This document shows, piece after piece, positions 12,917-24,210 of a stretch of 64,000 nucleotides of DNA. How positions within the stretch are numbered: the first letter of the stretch is position 1; every line of letters starts with the position of its first letter. This DNA comes from Rhinopomastus cyanomelas (Eukaryota; Chordata; Aves; Bucerotiformes; Rhinopomastidae): NCBI GenBank assembly GCA_013400115.1, contig VXBP01008680.1, positions 403,109-467,108 on the forward strand, read 5' to 3'. Below the pieces are notes generated by a model. The model was not told where the DNA came from, made no database searches, and saw only the letters and a list, made by a program, of their open reading frames with translations. The translations under genes and the position numbers were made by a program.

Positions 12917-15233
12917 GTATGCTCTTTGTCCCTCACCTGCAGACGGCTCGGGTACTTTTCCGAGGCGAGCGCTTCCGCACGGGTTGCATTCAGAAAGTGC
13001 TTCTCATAGCATCACTACAGGCCCGAGCTACAAAGGAATATTAATCCAATACATTCCAAAATTCAAATATGTGTGATTAATAAGCATTATTATCTATAAA
13101 TAAGGCTCTAATGATACTTTGGCAGTGTTGTAAACACAAGAATCAGAAGCAATTATTGTGATTATTGTTCTGCGAGTACTTCCTGTGAATACCAAGTGGA
13201 TGTTAGTGTCCAGCTCCTGGGTGCATAGAAACCCCGTGAAGACGCAGTTGTCAGTCAGTCAGTCAGTCAGGTCTGGCCGGCTGCTGCTAACCACGTCTGT
13301 CTAAAACGCAGAGCACCTAACGAGCACCGGCCCCAAGCTGTTGAAAGCGAGATGGTTGTTGATTCAAAAGGATCCTTTCTTTGTCTTTTGCACCCTCTCC
13401 CCAAATGATGTTAAATAAAACCTATGAGAAAGTTGTCACGTCCTGTGAGATGAACTGTTTGTGCGATGGCTGTGATTAAAAATGGAAGCAGATTCTCTGC
13501 CAGAAAAGCTACCCTTCTTTGTGTGAAACCCGCAAAGGTGAGAACGTCCCGGCTGAAAGGTGGTGTGAAAGTCATGAAGAAGACTCCCCCTACCCAAGCC
13601 TTTGGAGGTAACCCACGGCTGGTCCTCAAGGATGAAGGATTAAAGGGGCATTCATTCCCATCATGGTTACCTCTCCCCAGTTTGTACAGGTCCCACAGAC
13701 CCATGTCACACTGGTGGCCTGGCCCCAATCTCTGTGGCACCTCCACTTGCCTTCCTTTGGCAGTCTCACCTCCCTCACCTTGCTTTAGATGGCGCCAGCC
13801 AACAGCAGCATTTTGTGGTGGGTGTCATGTTGTTCTTCAGATGCCAGGGTGTCATCACAAGCGGGAACAGTGTGGGTCTGACTTTCTGAATCTGTGGAAA
13901 GAAAAAGGAAAAAAAAAACCCCATCAGACCCCAAACAGCAAGCTTTACTTTCCAAATGTGTTCAGTTCTTCTTTCCTCTCCTTGATATTTGGGGCGTGCA
14001 GCACCCTATACCATGTGGTTTAACATTTTGTTCTCTATTTGTAGGTCAACATTTCCATGATTAAACTTCATCCTTTATTCAGCCTGTTCTGGCTAGGCTT
14101 TGCAGCACATGTGATATAAGCTGTTTTCACAGCTAGTAGGCCAAATCTTACTCTGGATACGGGAGCCAAACATATGTGACTGAGTCAGACACTTAAATCA
14201 GCTCCCTGGTAAATGGGAGATAACTCCAGGTGCAGTGTTGAACACTGAGAACCAAAAATGTAGGAAGGGTGGCCAGCATTCCTCTGTGTAGGAAAGGACA
14301 TGTCCTGTGCACATAGTAAAATGGTAGCCCTGTCCAAATCCCAGTCTCCCACATTTTTCTGGGGGCAAGGAGCCCTCATCACTGAAGTCATTTGGAATCC
14401 TGGGATTAGGCCATCCTGGGGCAGACTGGGCAGGAAAGACAAAGTGCGTGGAAGCAAGCCCACCCTGCACTTGCAGCATATGTAAGTTGGTCGATGGGGG
14501 GACATGGAACACCCCACCTATGGCACTACATTTCTTTCCCTCACCCATTTCCATCTCTCTTATATACCTGATTCATTTGCTGATGGAGGCTGGTGACTAT
14601 TCTTCTGGCTGGTGTCAAGTATCTGTTGTCTTAATGTGGGGTTGGACCAGGACACATGTGCCCATAAATCAACGGAACAATTCCTGGAGGTGCTGGCTTC
14701 CCAGAGGGTTACCCAACACCGTAACCCTCAATGCAGAGGATTTGCGTTAAAGGACTCTCTGGTGGTGTGGCCAGCAGCCCTCCATCTCCTGTCCTCCTTT
14801 ACCGTTGTCTATTAAGACAGGTAAGTAAGGGAAGCTTACAGAGCTGTCTGCATGCAAATAGAAGAACCAGATGAGGAGGTGGGTAATACTGTGCTACCCT
14901 TGTGTGACATTCCTGCCTTCACCCCAGCTGGACAGGCCCTGTTTATTTGGCTGCTGCACAGTAAGTACCAGGGTTGACTAGAGTGAACAGCAAAGGAGAT
15001 GCTACTCAGTGTCTGCAGCAAGTCCAAGGACAACACATTTTCCTTACATGGAAAGACTGAACCCATAATGCTGCCGAGACAGGACTGCGCTTCATCTATT
15101 ATTTATTGATGGACTGTGGCATCACGGAGGAGAGATGGCAATGAACCACATCTCACAGGAATGAGCCCTTCCAGACCTCCACTTGGCCTGACTTCTTCAG
15201 CTGAAAGGAATACTGGCAATACTTACGGGAAGC
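12917..15233. other. Unique sequence with a short TCAG repeat
   Basis: Five perfect TCAG units lie at 13251-13270. The interval 13020-13200 is AT-rich and non-repetitive, with ATTAATAAG-type homeodomain cores, and may be regulatory. A 185-codon frame at 13466-14023 has no recognisable domain and is not called as a gene. Confidence 0.4.
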
Positions 15234-15292
15234 ATTCCTTAGAAGGGAAAGCTTATTCCTTAGATAAGTATTAGATGTTTTAGATAAGTCCT

Positions 15293-15730
15293 CCCGCTGC
15301 TGGAGGCAGTCTGCCGTAGGGCAGCGAGGATGATGAGGAGAGGCTGAGGGAGTTGGGTCTCTTGAGCTTGGAGAAGAGGAGACTGAGGGGTGACCTCATG
15401 AATGTCTATAAATATGTGAAGGGTGGGTGTCAGGAGGATGGAGCCAGGCTCTTCGCAGTGTCATCTAGTGATAGGACGAGAGGCAATGGCTGTAAGCTGG
15501 AACATAGGAGGTTCCACATCAATATCAGAAGGAACTTCTTCCCAATGACGGTGACGGAGCACTGGAAGGGGCTGCCCAGGAGGGTTTGTGGAGTCTCCTG
15601 GACCGGAGATGTTTAAGGCCTGCCTGGATACATTCCTGTGTGACTTGGTCTAGGTAATCCTGCTGTGGTGGGGGTATTGGACTAGATGATCTTTCGAGGT
15701 CCCTTCCAATCCCTAATGATTCTATGATTC
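15293..15730 (+). mobile_element. CR1 LINE fragment, 3' ~440 bp
   Basis: It begins in the end of the reverse-transcriptase region, where the translation resembles the C-terminal part seen in the 19.6-kb copy, and runs through the 3' UTR to the GATTCTATGATTC tail. Frame disruptions break the coding part. Bases 15234-15256 upstream and 15727-15749 downstream are similar, so a flanking duplication is possible. Confidence 0.95.
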
Positions 15731-16570
15731 CTTAGAAAGGAATAGCTATGCATAAGATAGCACTGGACTTTCAGTGACTTCTGCTTTTCCTTTGCTCATG
15801 GCACTTATCCCAAAGGTTTTGTTAATTTGCTTTGAGTTTTTCAGTATCTTTTCTCACTTATAAAAAGTAATCTCCTGCTCAAAACTAAACGTGCTTGCTA
15901 GATCTTCAGTGGATAACCTCCAGTAATGAAACTGTGTCTGTGTGAACACTGTGCTGCCCACTGTTTAGAAAGTCCTGTCCTGATAACACATACAGTGGCA
16001 TGTAGGATGAAGTGGATGTGCTACTCTGAGGCTTTAAAGACTTGCATCATGGCTGGGCAAGAACTTGGGCTTGTGTGTGGGCATCTGATAGAATTCCCTT
16101 ACTCTTGTTGCTTTGTGAAGAGAAGCCTGCTGGCTACAGGAGGAAAGGTGCTGTGGTCTTAATACAGGGCAGGTGCCTTCAGTATTTGTGATGTGATGAG
16201 GGGTTGCTGTCCTCAGAGGAGGCACAGAAGTAGATTCTTTGGTCTAGTGTGCCTGGGGACACAAGGCAGAGGGTGCATGAATCATACATTCCTGGAAAGC
16301 AACAGGGAGGCTACCACCATTCTGCCCTTACTGGCATGAAAGTTAATCAAGAGTGTGCTGGAATAAATCCATATGGGCTTCAAAGACACATCGGTGTCAA
16401 ATTAGTGGAAAGGAGAGGGAAACTCAGGCCAGCAAGATCTCCCGATAGGGTCAAGTGGCCCTCCCTGTCCCTGGATCTGCCTTTTGGAAACAAACTGTGC
16501 TTTGGTTTCACTTGTAGAAGTGTGAGCCAAACTGTGCTGCTTGCAGAACGCAAGAGAAGTGGCAGGACCA
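15731..16570. other. Unique sequence between two CR1 copies
   Basis: No gene, RNA or repeat was recognised. Short open frames on both strands have no domain signal. Confidence 0.4.
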
Positions 16571-16629
16571 TTGGACTGGATGATCTTTCGAGGTCCCTTC
16601 CAATCCCTAATGATTCTATGATTCTGTGA
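16571..16629 (+). mobile_element. Very short CR1 tail (59 bp)
   Basis: Only the last ~45 bases of the young CR1 3' UTR and the octamer tail are present. It is an extremely 5'-truncated insertion, consistent with early termination of target-primed reverse transcription. Confidence 0.9.
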
Positions 16630-18841
16630 AGAAGATAGGAAAGTCCTGTGATCAGGGCACAAGAAAAATCACACCATGGTACAGTGATGTGAGGTCAAGG
16701 AAAGGCAAATTAAGCTTCTTCTCTGTGGTTATTTAGACAAAAGAAGTCAAATCACCATTTTCTTACGATTAAATAATAAATAACTCTTCTGATTAAATAA
16801 TAGTATCCCTCTTCCCTAGCACAAAAGATCTTGGGATCACACAGGCATGAGTTACGACTGTGGTACCAGACATTAACTCCCAGTTAATGAAGAGATGGTG
16901 TATTTAGCACTATTTTTCCTCTCGTTTGAGATTGTCTCTTTTTTTTGAGGGGGTTGACATTACTGTAAGTAAATACAACTTTCTTTTGTTTCATTTTCCC
17001 CTGGTGACCTATTTCATTTAATTAGAAGGAAATGTATAATAAGACACGAGTCGCATCGCACTGGGCTCCATCCAAAGCCTACGTAATCATCAGCAACATT
17101 TCCCGGGCTTTTCATGGGTGTTGGATCTGGCCCAGCAGAAGAGAGGGGCTGTTTCCACCTTATCTGGAAGAATGTGTGCTTCCACTGTAAAAATCTTACA
17201 GTCCTCATTTTAAGATCTGGCCCAGATACTAGGGAGGGATTTTGCCTCTGCCTGTGCCTCTCTGTGCCACATGTTTCACATCTGCAGCAGCACGTCAGAG
17301 GATAAAGGTTCCTCAAACCTTCACTCCAAATATATGTGTAAAAAGAAGATACAAATGAAGGAAAAGATGAAGAGTATTGATGGAAGTAGGGGATATGTTC
17401 TTTAACACGCGGATTATTGACTCAATAGATTGTTATGGCTTCAGAGCTATCGGGGTCTGCTGTGTCAATGTGTACTTAGGGACTGTTTAATATGCAGATG
17501 GTTGACATGACAGACCGAGGCCATTACAGTCTATCATGTCAGGGGGGATACAAGAACACACACTTTGCCAACACTGTAAAAGTCCCTTTAAAACACAATC
17601 GCCACTCACACTTAGCTGCTTTTAAAAACAATCTCAAAGGCTTGCTGCTTCGGATGCCCAGAGACTACAGAGTGTGGATTTATCAGTAACAACATTTATT
17701 TCCAAATGAAGTGACTTTCCATGTGGAATTTGCAGCCAGGAGGACAGGGTGTAATCTCAGATATGCCGCTCCTATCAAACCTTGTAAAATTAGCTGCTGC
17801 ACTTGTGTGTGTGTAGAGGAGATCAGAATCTAGCTGGTGGCATGTGTCTTTTTGAAGAACATAGTTTTGTCTTTTTGAGGGGTAAGGGAGAATGTCGTCT
17901 CTTTTTTCATTCAAATAATCTTCAGTAGCAATTAAATAGCTTATGCTACCTAAGAGATCAGTTATTACAAGATAAACAGCATGACAGTTTGGAAAAACTG
18001 CACCACTCTTTGATTATTTACTGAGTTTTGATATCTGCTATTTGCCTCAAAATGCTAGAAAGTGAAGTATAAGATACAAACATGAAAGGCTCATTTGATC
18101 ATCATAAGGAAAGGAATCAGTAGTTTTGCTTTTCTTTTCCTCAACAACTTATTTTTTTATTAAAATAGCAAAGCCAAGTGTTGTGTTTAATAAGATATAT
18201 TTTTCATTTGAATATCAAATGGGAAAATACAATTAAAATATTCCTGCTTTTGCACTAGTTGCAGGCTGCATTTCATCAGCTCACGCGTCTAAGATGCTCA
18301 GCACACACATTTGCTATGTATTAGATCCTCCTGACAGATGCCCAGACCTCTTCCCCTGATTTTTTAATGTTCTTTTTTTATGGCAGCGGTCCAGGAACAT
18401 TTTAATTTACAAGCCTGTGAACTTGGAAATAATACTTGCAGCGGGGCATTACATCTAGCCCGTTCCCTCTAAGATTGTTGTCATGTGTCGCCTAGCTCTG
18501 ATTGTGGCTGATTTGCTGGGCTGAGGAGCACCGTGCAACCGCAGCACAGCGTTCGCAGGGCTAAATCCCCCTGCCTTGCAAATAGTGGTGATGGTGCAGC
18601 ATGGTAAAGCCCTCTCCTTTTATCTGTGGGGCAGATCTTGCAAAGGAGGAGTGTGTTTGTAGGCAAATCAAGCGATTTTCTGATGGCTTCTCTTACTACC
18701 TGGTGATTCTTTTACCTGGTGCCAATAAGGGAGACCGCTGGGGCAGCTGGGGTATGGTGGCAGTGGGTAGAGAGAGTGCCCAGCTGTAGAGACTGTGCAG
18801 GGGACATGTCCTGTAGCCTGTCACTTACATGTTGCTGGGTC
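16630..18841. other. Unique AT-rich sequence
   Basis: No gene was recognised. The part from about 17400 to 17700 is non-repetitive with balanced composition and few CpGs and reads like conserved noncoding DNA, but no alignment is available. Open frames reach only about 100 codons. Confidence 0.4.
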
Positions 18842-19251
18842 ACAGAATCACAGAATCATTAGGGATTGGAAGGGATCTTGAAAGATCATCTAGTCCAATC
18901 CCCCTGACACAGCAGGATCACCTAGACCAAGTCACACAGGAACACATCCAGGCAGGTTTTAAAAATCTCCAGTGAAGGAGACTCCACAACCTCCCTGGGC
19001 AGCCTGTTCCAGTGCTCTGTCACCCTCACTGGGAAGAAGCTCCTTCTCATATTGATGTGGAACCTCCCATGTTCCAGCTCACACCCATTGCCCCTTGTCC
19101 TATCGTTAGAAGACACTGAGCTCCATCATCCTGACACCCACCCCTAACATATTTATAAACATTCATGAAGTCTTCCTCAGTCTCCTCTTCTCCAAGCTGA
19201 AGAGACCCAGTTCCCTCAGCCTCTTCATAAGGAAGGCGCTCCTCTTCCTTC
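18842..19251 (-). mobile_element. CR1 LINE fragment, 3' ~410 bp
   Basis: The minus-strand tail starts at 18842. The 3' UTR and the end of ORF2 follow, where a minus-strand frame of 64 codons (18922-19116) ends with the CR1 ORF2 C-terminus (FLCDLV). Internal indels disrupt the rest of the frame. Young group. Confidence 0.95.
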
Positions 19252-19558
19252 TGTGAGATTTCTGCAGAAAAAAAGGGAAATCAGAAAAGGTGTTGGAAGG
19301 AAAAAGGGGTCCTGGAAAGCCCAGAAGATGGTAGTTTTTTATAGCTGAATGAATTAATTCCGTACTCCAGGAGAGTTCCTGCTTGGGAAATGCCTCACCC
19401 TGTGCTGAGTTACCTCTCAATTAGGCAGGACCAAGTAACAGGATCCAGAGTCGCAGGAAAGTGTACTGGAGCCTCAAACAGCATCAGTGTTCATAGAAAG
19501 AGTGAGTTTTCCTTCCTCCATGCCTCTGGGAAGATGAATCCATTCCCATGGTTGCCTC
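19252..19558. other. Unique spacer between two CR1 copies
   Basis: Nothing recognisable. The flanking CR1 copies lie in opposite orientations. Confidence 0.4.
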
Positions 19559-20179
19559 ATGGCAACAGATGGTGACGCGACTCTAGGAGCAGCGGGGGTA
19601 CTTGTGGATGTAAAGCTCAGCATGAGCCAGCAGTGTGCACTTGCAGCCCAGAAGGCAAACCTGATCCTGGGCTGCATCAGGAGAAGTGTGGCCAGCAGGT
19701 CGAGGGAGGTGATTCTCCCCCTCTGCTCCGCTCTGGTGAGACACCACCTGGAGTACTGCGTCCAGTTCTGGAGCCCTTGTTACAAGAGGGATGTGGAGAT
19801 GCTGGAGCAAGTGCAGAGGAGGGCCACGAGGATGATCAGAGGGCTGGAGCACCTCTCCTATGGGGCCAGACTGAGAGAGTTGGGGCTGTTCAGTCTGGAG
19901 AAGAAGAGGCTCCCAGGTGACCTTATTGTGGTCTTCCAGTATCTGAAGGGGACCTACAAAAAGGCTGGGGAGGGGCTTTTTAGGATGTCAGGTAGTAACA
20001 AAACTAGGGGGAATGGAGCAAAGCTGGAGATGGGTAGATTTAGAATGGACGTGAGGAGGAAGTTCTTCAGTGTGAGAGTGGTGAGAGCCTGGAATGGGTT
20101 GCCCAGGGAGGTGGTGGAGGCCCCATCTCTGGAGGTGTTTAGGGCCGGGCTGGATGAGGCTCTGGCCAGCCTGATCTAG
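19559..20179 (+). pseudogene. CR1 ORF2 C-terminal fragment (206 codons, open)
   Basis: The frame is open to the natural CR1 stop at 20177-20179. The first eight or so residues come from flanking DNA, so the apparent start codon is not the real start. The translation covers the region after the reverse-transcriptase palm (around residues 65-90, SALVRHHLEYCVQFWSP) and the C-terminal segment ending WNGLPREVVEAPSLEVF. The endonuclease domain and the catalytic palm with its FADD motif are absent, so no enzyme can be made. Openness probably reflects modest age or chance, not selection. No other gene is near. Confidence 0.9.
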
Positions 20180-20258
20180 GGTGGGGTGTCCCTGCCCATG
20201 GCAGGGGAGTTGGAACTGGGTGATCCTGTGGTCCCTTCTAACCCTGACTGACTGTATG
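19582..20258 (+). mobile_element. CR1 LINE, diverged subfamily, 3' ~680 bp
   Basis: It contains the C-terminal part of the CR1 polymerase and a 3' UTR that differs from the young group, carrying a 'clean' GGGGTGTCCCTGCCCATGG block near 20185. It ends at about 20258, where it meets a second CR1 tail with no spacer. The subfamily is different from most copies in the window. Confidence 0.93.
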
Positions 20259-20352
20259 ACTTGGTCTAGGTGATCCTGCTGTGGCAGGGGGATTGGACTG
20301 GGTGATCTTTCGAGGTTCCTTCCAATCCTTAATGATTCTATGATTCTATGAT
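20259..20352 (+). mobile_element. CR1 tail fused directly to the preceding CR1
   Basis: The final ~94 bases of a young-group CR1, with a double ATTCTATG tail, are joined head-to-tail to the older copy at a TATGAC/GTGAC-like junction. This fits template switching during reverse transcription or an insertion into the older tail. Confidence 0.9.
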
Positions 20353-20840
20353 CTCCTGCACACCTTCCCATTTCACCTCTGGCCATCAGCTGTGGCTATC
20401 CAGGGCTCTGCCCTGCTTCTTCCCTGGGGCAGCCCTGGTAGCTCCACAGCCCTCTCTGTACCCACATGCAGGGAAACCCCAGCTGAAGGAGGCATGCGTG
20501 AGGGTGCAAAGCAGCGTGCTGCCCTACCCAGTGCTAATCAATAAAGGGAGAGTGCAGCTTGTTGACAGTGCTTGTGATTTTGACTGTGGCAATGGTGAGC
20601 TGCTTCTTTGAGTGCAGCACGCTCTGCGCCCCGTAAAGCACGGCTGGCGTTGTCTGCGGCGACTCACAAATGCTGAGATGTTGAAAAACGTTAGCATTTG
20701 CAACAGATACATCTGGTGCATATTTGCAAGGCTCAGGAATCGTGTAAATAGTGCCTGAGCCGTCACCATATTAGGAGAAAAGTTAGTCCCAGCCCCATAT
20801 GTGAAGTCAGTAGTCAAATGTGTGCTGGTAGATATTCCAC
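20353..20840. other. Unique spacer
   Basis: No gene or repeat was recognised. Confidence 0.4.
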
Positions 20841-21196
20841 TGGTACCATTATAGGCTGGGGACTGGCCTGTTGGAGAGTGTAGGAGAAACGGACCTAGGG
20901 GTCCTGGTGGACAGCAGGATGACCATGAACCAGCAGTGTGCTCTTGTGGCCAAGAGGGCCAACAGCATCCTGGGGTGGATCAGAAGGGGGGTGGTTAGCA
21001 AATCAAGAGAGGTTCTTCTCCCCATCTACTCTGTGCTGGTGAGACCACATCTGGGGTATTGTGTCCAGTTCTGGGCCCCCAGTTCAAGAGGAATGTGGAG
21101 CTGCTGGAGGGAGTCCAGCATNAGTATTGGACTAGATGATTTTTCGAGGTCCCATCCAATCCCTAATGATTCTATAATTCTATGATTCTATGACTC
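20841..21196 (+). mobile_element. CR1 LINE with internal deletion at an ambiguous base
   Basis: It starts within the polymerase region (frame from about 20871) and runs to near 21120. It then jumps, at an N at 21122, straight to the last ~45 bases of the 3' UTR and tail. Compared with the 53.8- and 57.5-kb copies, several hundred bases are missing. The missing part may be a real deletion or a collapsed assembly join. Confidence 0.93.
20871..21121 (+). pseudogene. CR1 ORF2 fragment
   Basis: The plus-strand frame encodes part of the CR1 polymerase C-terminal region (DLGVLVDSRMTMNQQCALV, then SVLVRPHLGYCVQFWAP). It parallels the 57.5-kb copy. The apparent start is internal, catalytic motifs are absent, and the frame is interrupted by the N-marked break. 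It is a dead fragment. Confidence 0.85.
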
Positions 21197-22509
21197 TAAT
21201 CTAGTGTTTTGGGGTATTAAATGTGAACATATCCGCAAGAGACAAGTACAGACTGACATAACATGTGTGATAATCACCTGTATTCACCTGTTTCAACCTA
21301 TGTGGTCGGAAGAAGATTACAAGGTTTGAGTTGCAGATGCTCATATTTTTATTAAGGAGGAATCTGCCCGACATCGTAGTATTTTTAATTTGTTTTCAGT
21401 CAGAATTGTAGGACTTGTCCAGCAATCGAGGAAAAAGATGTCGAACACCTTCTTTTGTATCATGCAACATGCTGAGGACAAGAAAGCGCCTGTCTCCTCG
21501 TGCCAGTGCAGCACCACTCAGGCTACGTTTGAAAACTATTTTTTAATTAATGCGATGGGTCATGTTTTCACTGCACTAAGGCAGGAAATTCGAGGCAAAC
21601 CGGATACTCCTTCCTACGTCACACAAACATGAATTAAGCATGTAGCATCAGACTTAATTTCAATTTCTAGGTCTGTAATTGAATCTCGCTCAATGCCAAC
21701 TTTCTGCACCATCACATTGATGTCTGGATCTTAGCGACGTCATTTAAAGCAACAAACCAACCTACAGGGCTGTGTTCAGCTCTCCTGTCTTTAAGGGATT
21801 TGACAGTAAATGGAACAAAAAAAAAAAAGTGGTTTTTCTCTAGGGGCAGGTTTGTTGGAGGGTTTTCATCTTTTGTCAAGATATTTAATCTTGGAATGTT
21901 AGAAAGAAACGACGGCACAGTTTGTACGAGCGCAGGTTACGGCAGGCACAGTTTGCCTGGCTGCTTACGGGGACGAACACGCTGAGGCTTAACGCAGGGA
22001 AATGAAGAAGGAAGGGTGATGTTTGTATGTGTCCTTTGGAATCACGTGTGACTCCCAGGGCTCTAAGGGAATCAGATAGTCACTTTTGGAGCTGAATGTT
22101 ACCTTGGGTTTCCCCAAACACCATGCGTGCCAGTGAGAACAAATCCTACCGAGATCCGCAGTGTGTTTCTCAAAGGGTTTTGGAGAAAGCAGCTGAAGTG
22201 GACTCCTTGGCAGTCATCATTGATGACTAACTGGAGGCAGGTGAGATTTTGGTGAAGCTTCCCATGTAAGGGACAACTTTGAACACTTTGTTTTCTGATG
22301 GGCTGAGCAGAGCAGATATAGTGCTATGGAATTAGGCCAAAATGTCCAACCATGTTATTTCCTCAGAGAAGTTCACTACAGCTCCCAGAAGCACTCCTAG
22401 TCATCACTAACACTTCCAGCTGGTAAGCCTGTCTCTCCACTGTGCTATCCCAGCAATCATGTGCTGGGATGTCTGCTGCATAGGACATCATTGGCCTTTG
22501 GAAGTGCAT
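21197..22509. other. Unique sequence
   Basis: No repeat or gene was recognised. The part from about 21350 to 21900 has moderate CpG content and no repeat similarity and could be regulatory, without firm evidence. Confidence 0.4.
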
Positions 22510-22794
22510 CATAGAATCATAAGGGGTTGGAAGGGACCTTGAAAGTTATCTAGTCCAATCGCCCTGCAACAGCAGGATCACCTAGACCAAGTCACACAGG
22601 AACACACCCAGGTGGGTCTTAGATGTCTCCAGAGAAGGAGACTCTGCAGCCTCCCTGGGCAGCCTGTTCCAGTGCTCCATCAAGAAGTTCCTTCTCATAT
22701 TGATGTGGAACCTCCTATGTTCCATCTTACATCCACTGCCCCTCGTCCTATCACTAGACGACACTGAGAAGAACCTGGCTCCATCCTCCTGACA
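22510..22794 (-). mobile_element. CR1 LINE fragment, 3' ~285 bp
   Basis: It has a minus-strand CR1 tail, 3' UTR and the end of ORF2 with a small internal deletion near 22680. Young group, 5'-truncated. Confidence 0.94.
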
Positions 22795-24124
22795 GATTGT
22801 AAAGATGGGCTGACCTATTGCCTTCTTGAGCTTTGCTTTGCTTCACTTGCCTGGACCCTCACAGCTCCTTAGTAGCTTTTCTGATACATCATGTCAGGCT
22901 GGCAGCTGTGCCTCTGTGCTCTGCCTGCCTGCCCACGGTGAGCCAGATCTGAATCTCACATGCATGGCATGTCCTCCTCCTTTGCTGTCTGCTCACTGGA
23001 GAGCTGATTTTGCATGCACCTCTGCTCAACGTCTTCCTTTTAGAAGGAACAACTGTTTTCTCCTCTGGCTTCTGTCAGTGCATGGTGAGGTGTTCCAGGA
23101 CAGAGTCGGGTGCATTCCCAGGTGTGCCCCTAGGTGTGTACTGTGCATCTGAGAGCATCCTCCCTGGCATTCGTGGACTGAACCCCCCACTCACCTCAGC
23201 AAATGGTCCTGCCCAGTACCATGTCCCCTTTCATTTGGAGACATTTCCCCCATGCTGTGTACCTTCTGCCCTTGCTGTGGACTCCCCATCTCTCCTCAGC
23301 TTAATGTCTCTGTGGCGTGCAGCTCCCCAAAGGGCAGTGTTTCAAATGAACAAACAACCTTTTACATTGGTCCACCTGGAAAATTCTCCTTGGATGTTTC
23401 CTTCCCCATCCCCAACAGCAGGAAACAATGATTGGGAAATGGTTGGAATTTCATGAGGAAATTTTCAATGGAACAGGTTTTCTTTTTTACTGCCAGGCTG
23501 TATAATAGGTGTTTTTGAGAGGTCATTAACTTCAACAGCATAGTCAAAACCAGCGCTACACCCCACACCGCATCCTTCGTTAAGCAATTAAGTTACTGAT
23601 AGGCTTTTACATTTACTTACCTTGATGGAAAGATATGTTTACTCAACCCGAGTAGAAATCAACATGAGGAGGTGGAAGTTCAGAGTAAATTTGACTAATG
23701 ATGTTGTGTTTTCATCCTTAAAAGAAAGAAAAAAAGCTTTCCTGCTTTTGATGCCATTTTATCTTTATTGGAAGGGATCCGAAATGATCCCAACTGTCAT
23801 GTGAGTGCTCGGTGAGGCTCAGATCCTCTTTGATTGTGGCTGAACATCTCTCTCTGTTGGCTCGTGCCTTCCTTCACATGAATACGGCACGCAGCACTTC
23901 AGGTTGTTTATTGAACAGTGATTTAACTCTTCCTGTATAGATGCTCTCACGATTATATCTGGAAGCAAAATATGGTCGGTAGCCACCTTTTGCCCACGAA
24001 GACGTTAACGCAGCCATATGGACGAATCTCCTCTTGTTTTCAGAATAACTTATAAATTACAAACCTGACTGGTACAAGCCATGCTTGTTTTGGTGAGTCT
24101 TAATTATGTCTCCTTTTCTTTCAG
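22795..24124. other. Unique sequence
   Basis: No gene was recognised. The open frame at 23010-23456 (148 codons) has no recognisable domain and is treated as chance. A well-formed polypyrimidine tract and AG end the interval. Confidence 0.4.
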
Positions 24125-24210
24125 GTTCACTCTGTTCTCCAGTCTTGTTATGCGGATTTCTCCCCCTCCAAGCGATACCTTGGCATCCCCTTGAGCGGCA
24201 TTTACTGCAC
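24125..24210 (+). other. Candidate 86-nt exon, unknown transcript
   Basis: The upstream flank is pyrimidine-rich with CTTTTCTTTCAG ending at 24124, and the downstream flank starts GTGAGC at 24211. Two frames are open across the 86 nt. No translation is recognisable. The same reading applies as for 12835-12916: a possible noncoding exon or chance. Confidence 0.25.

Noticed and set aside
13466..14023. 185-codon open frame
   Set aside because: No domain, low-complexity end, and no splice or promoter context; treated as chance.
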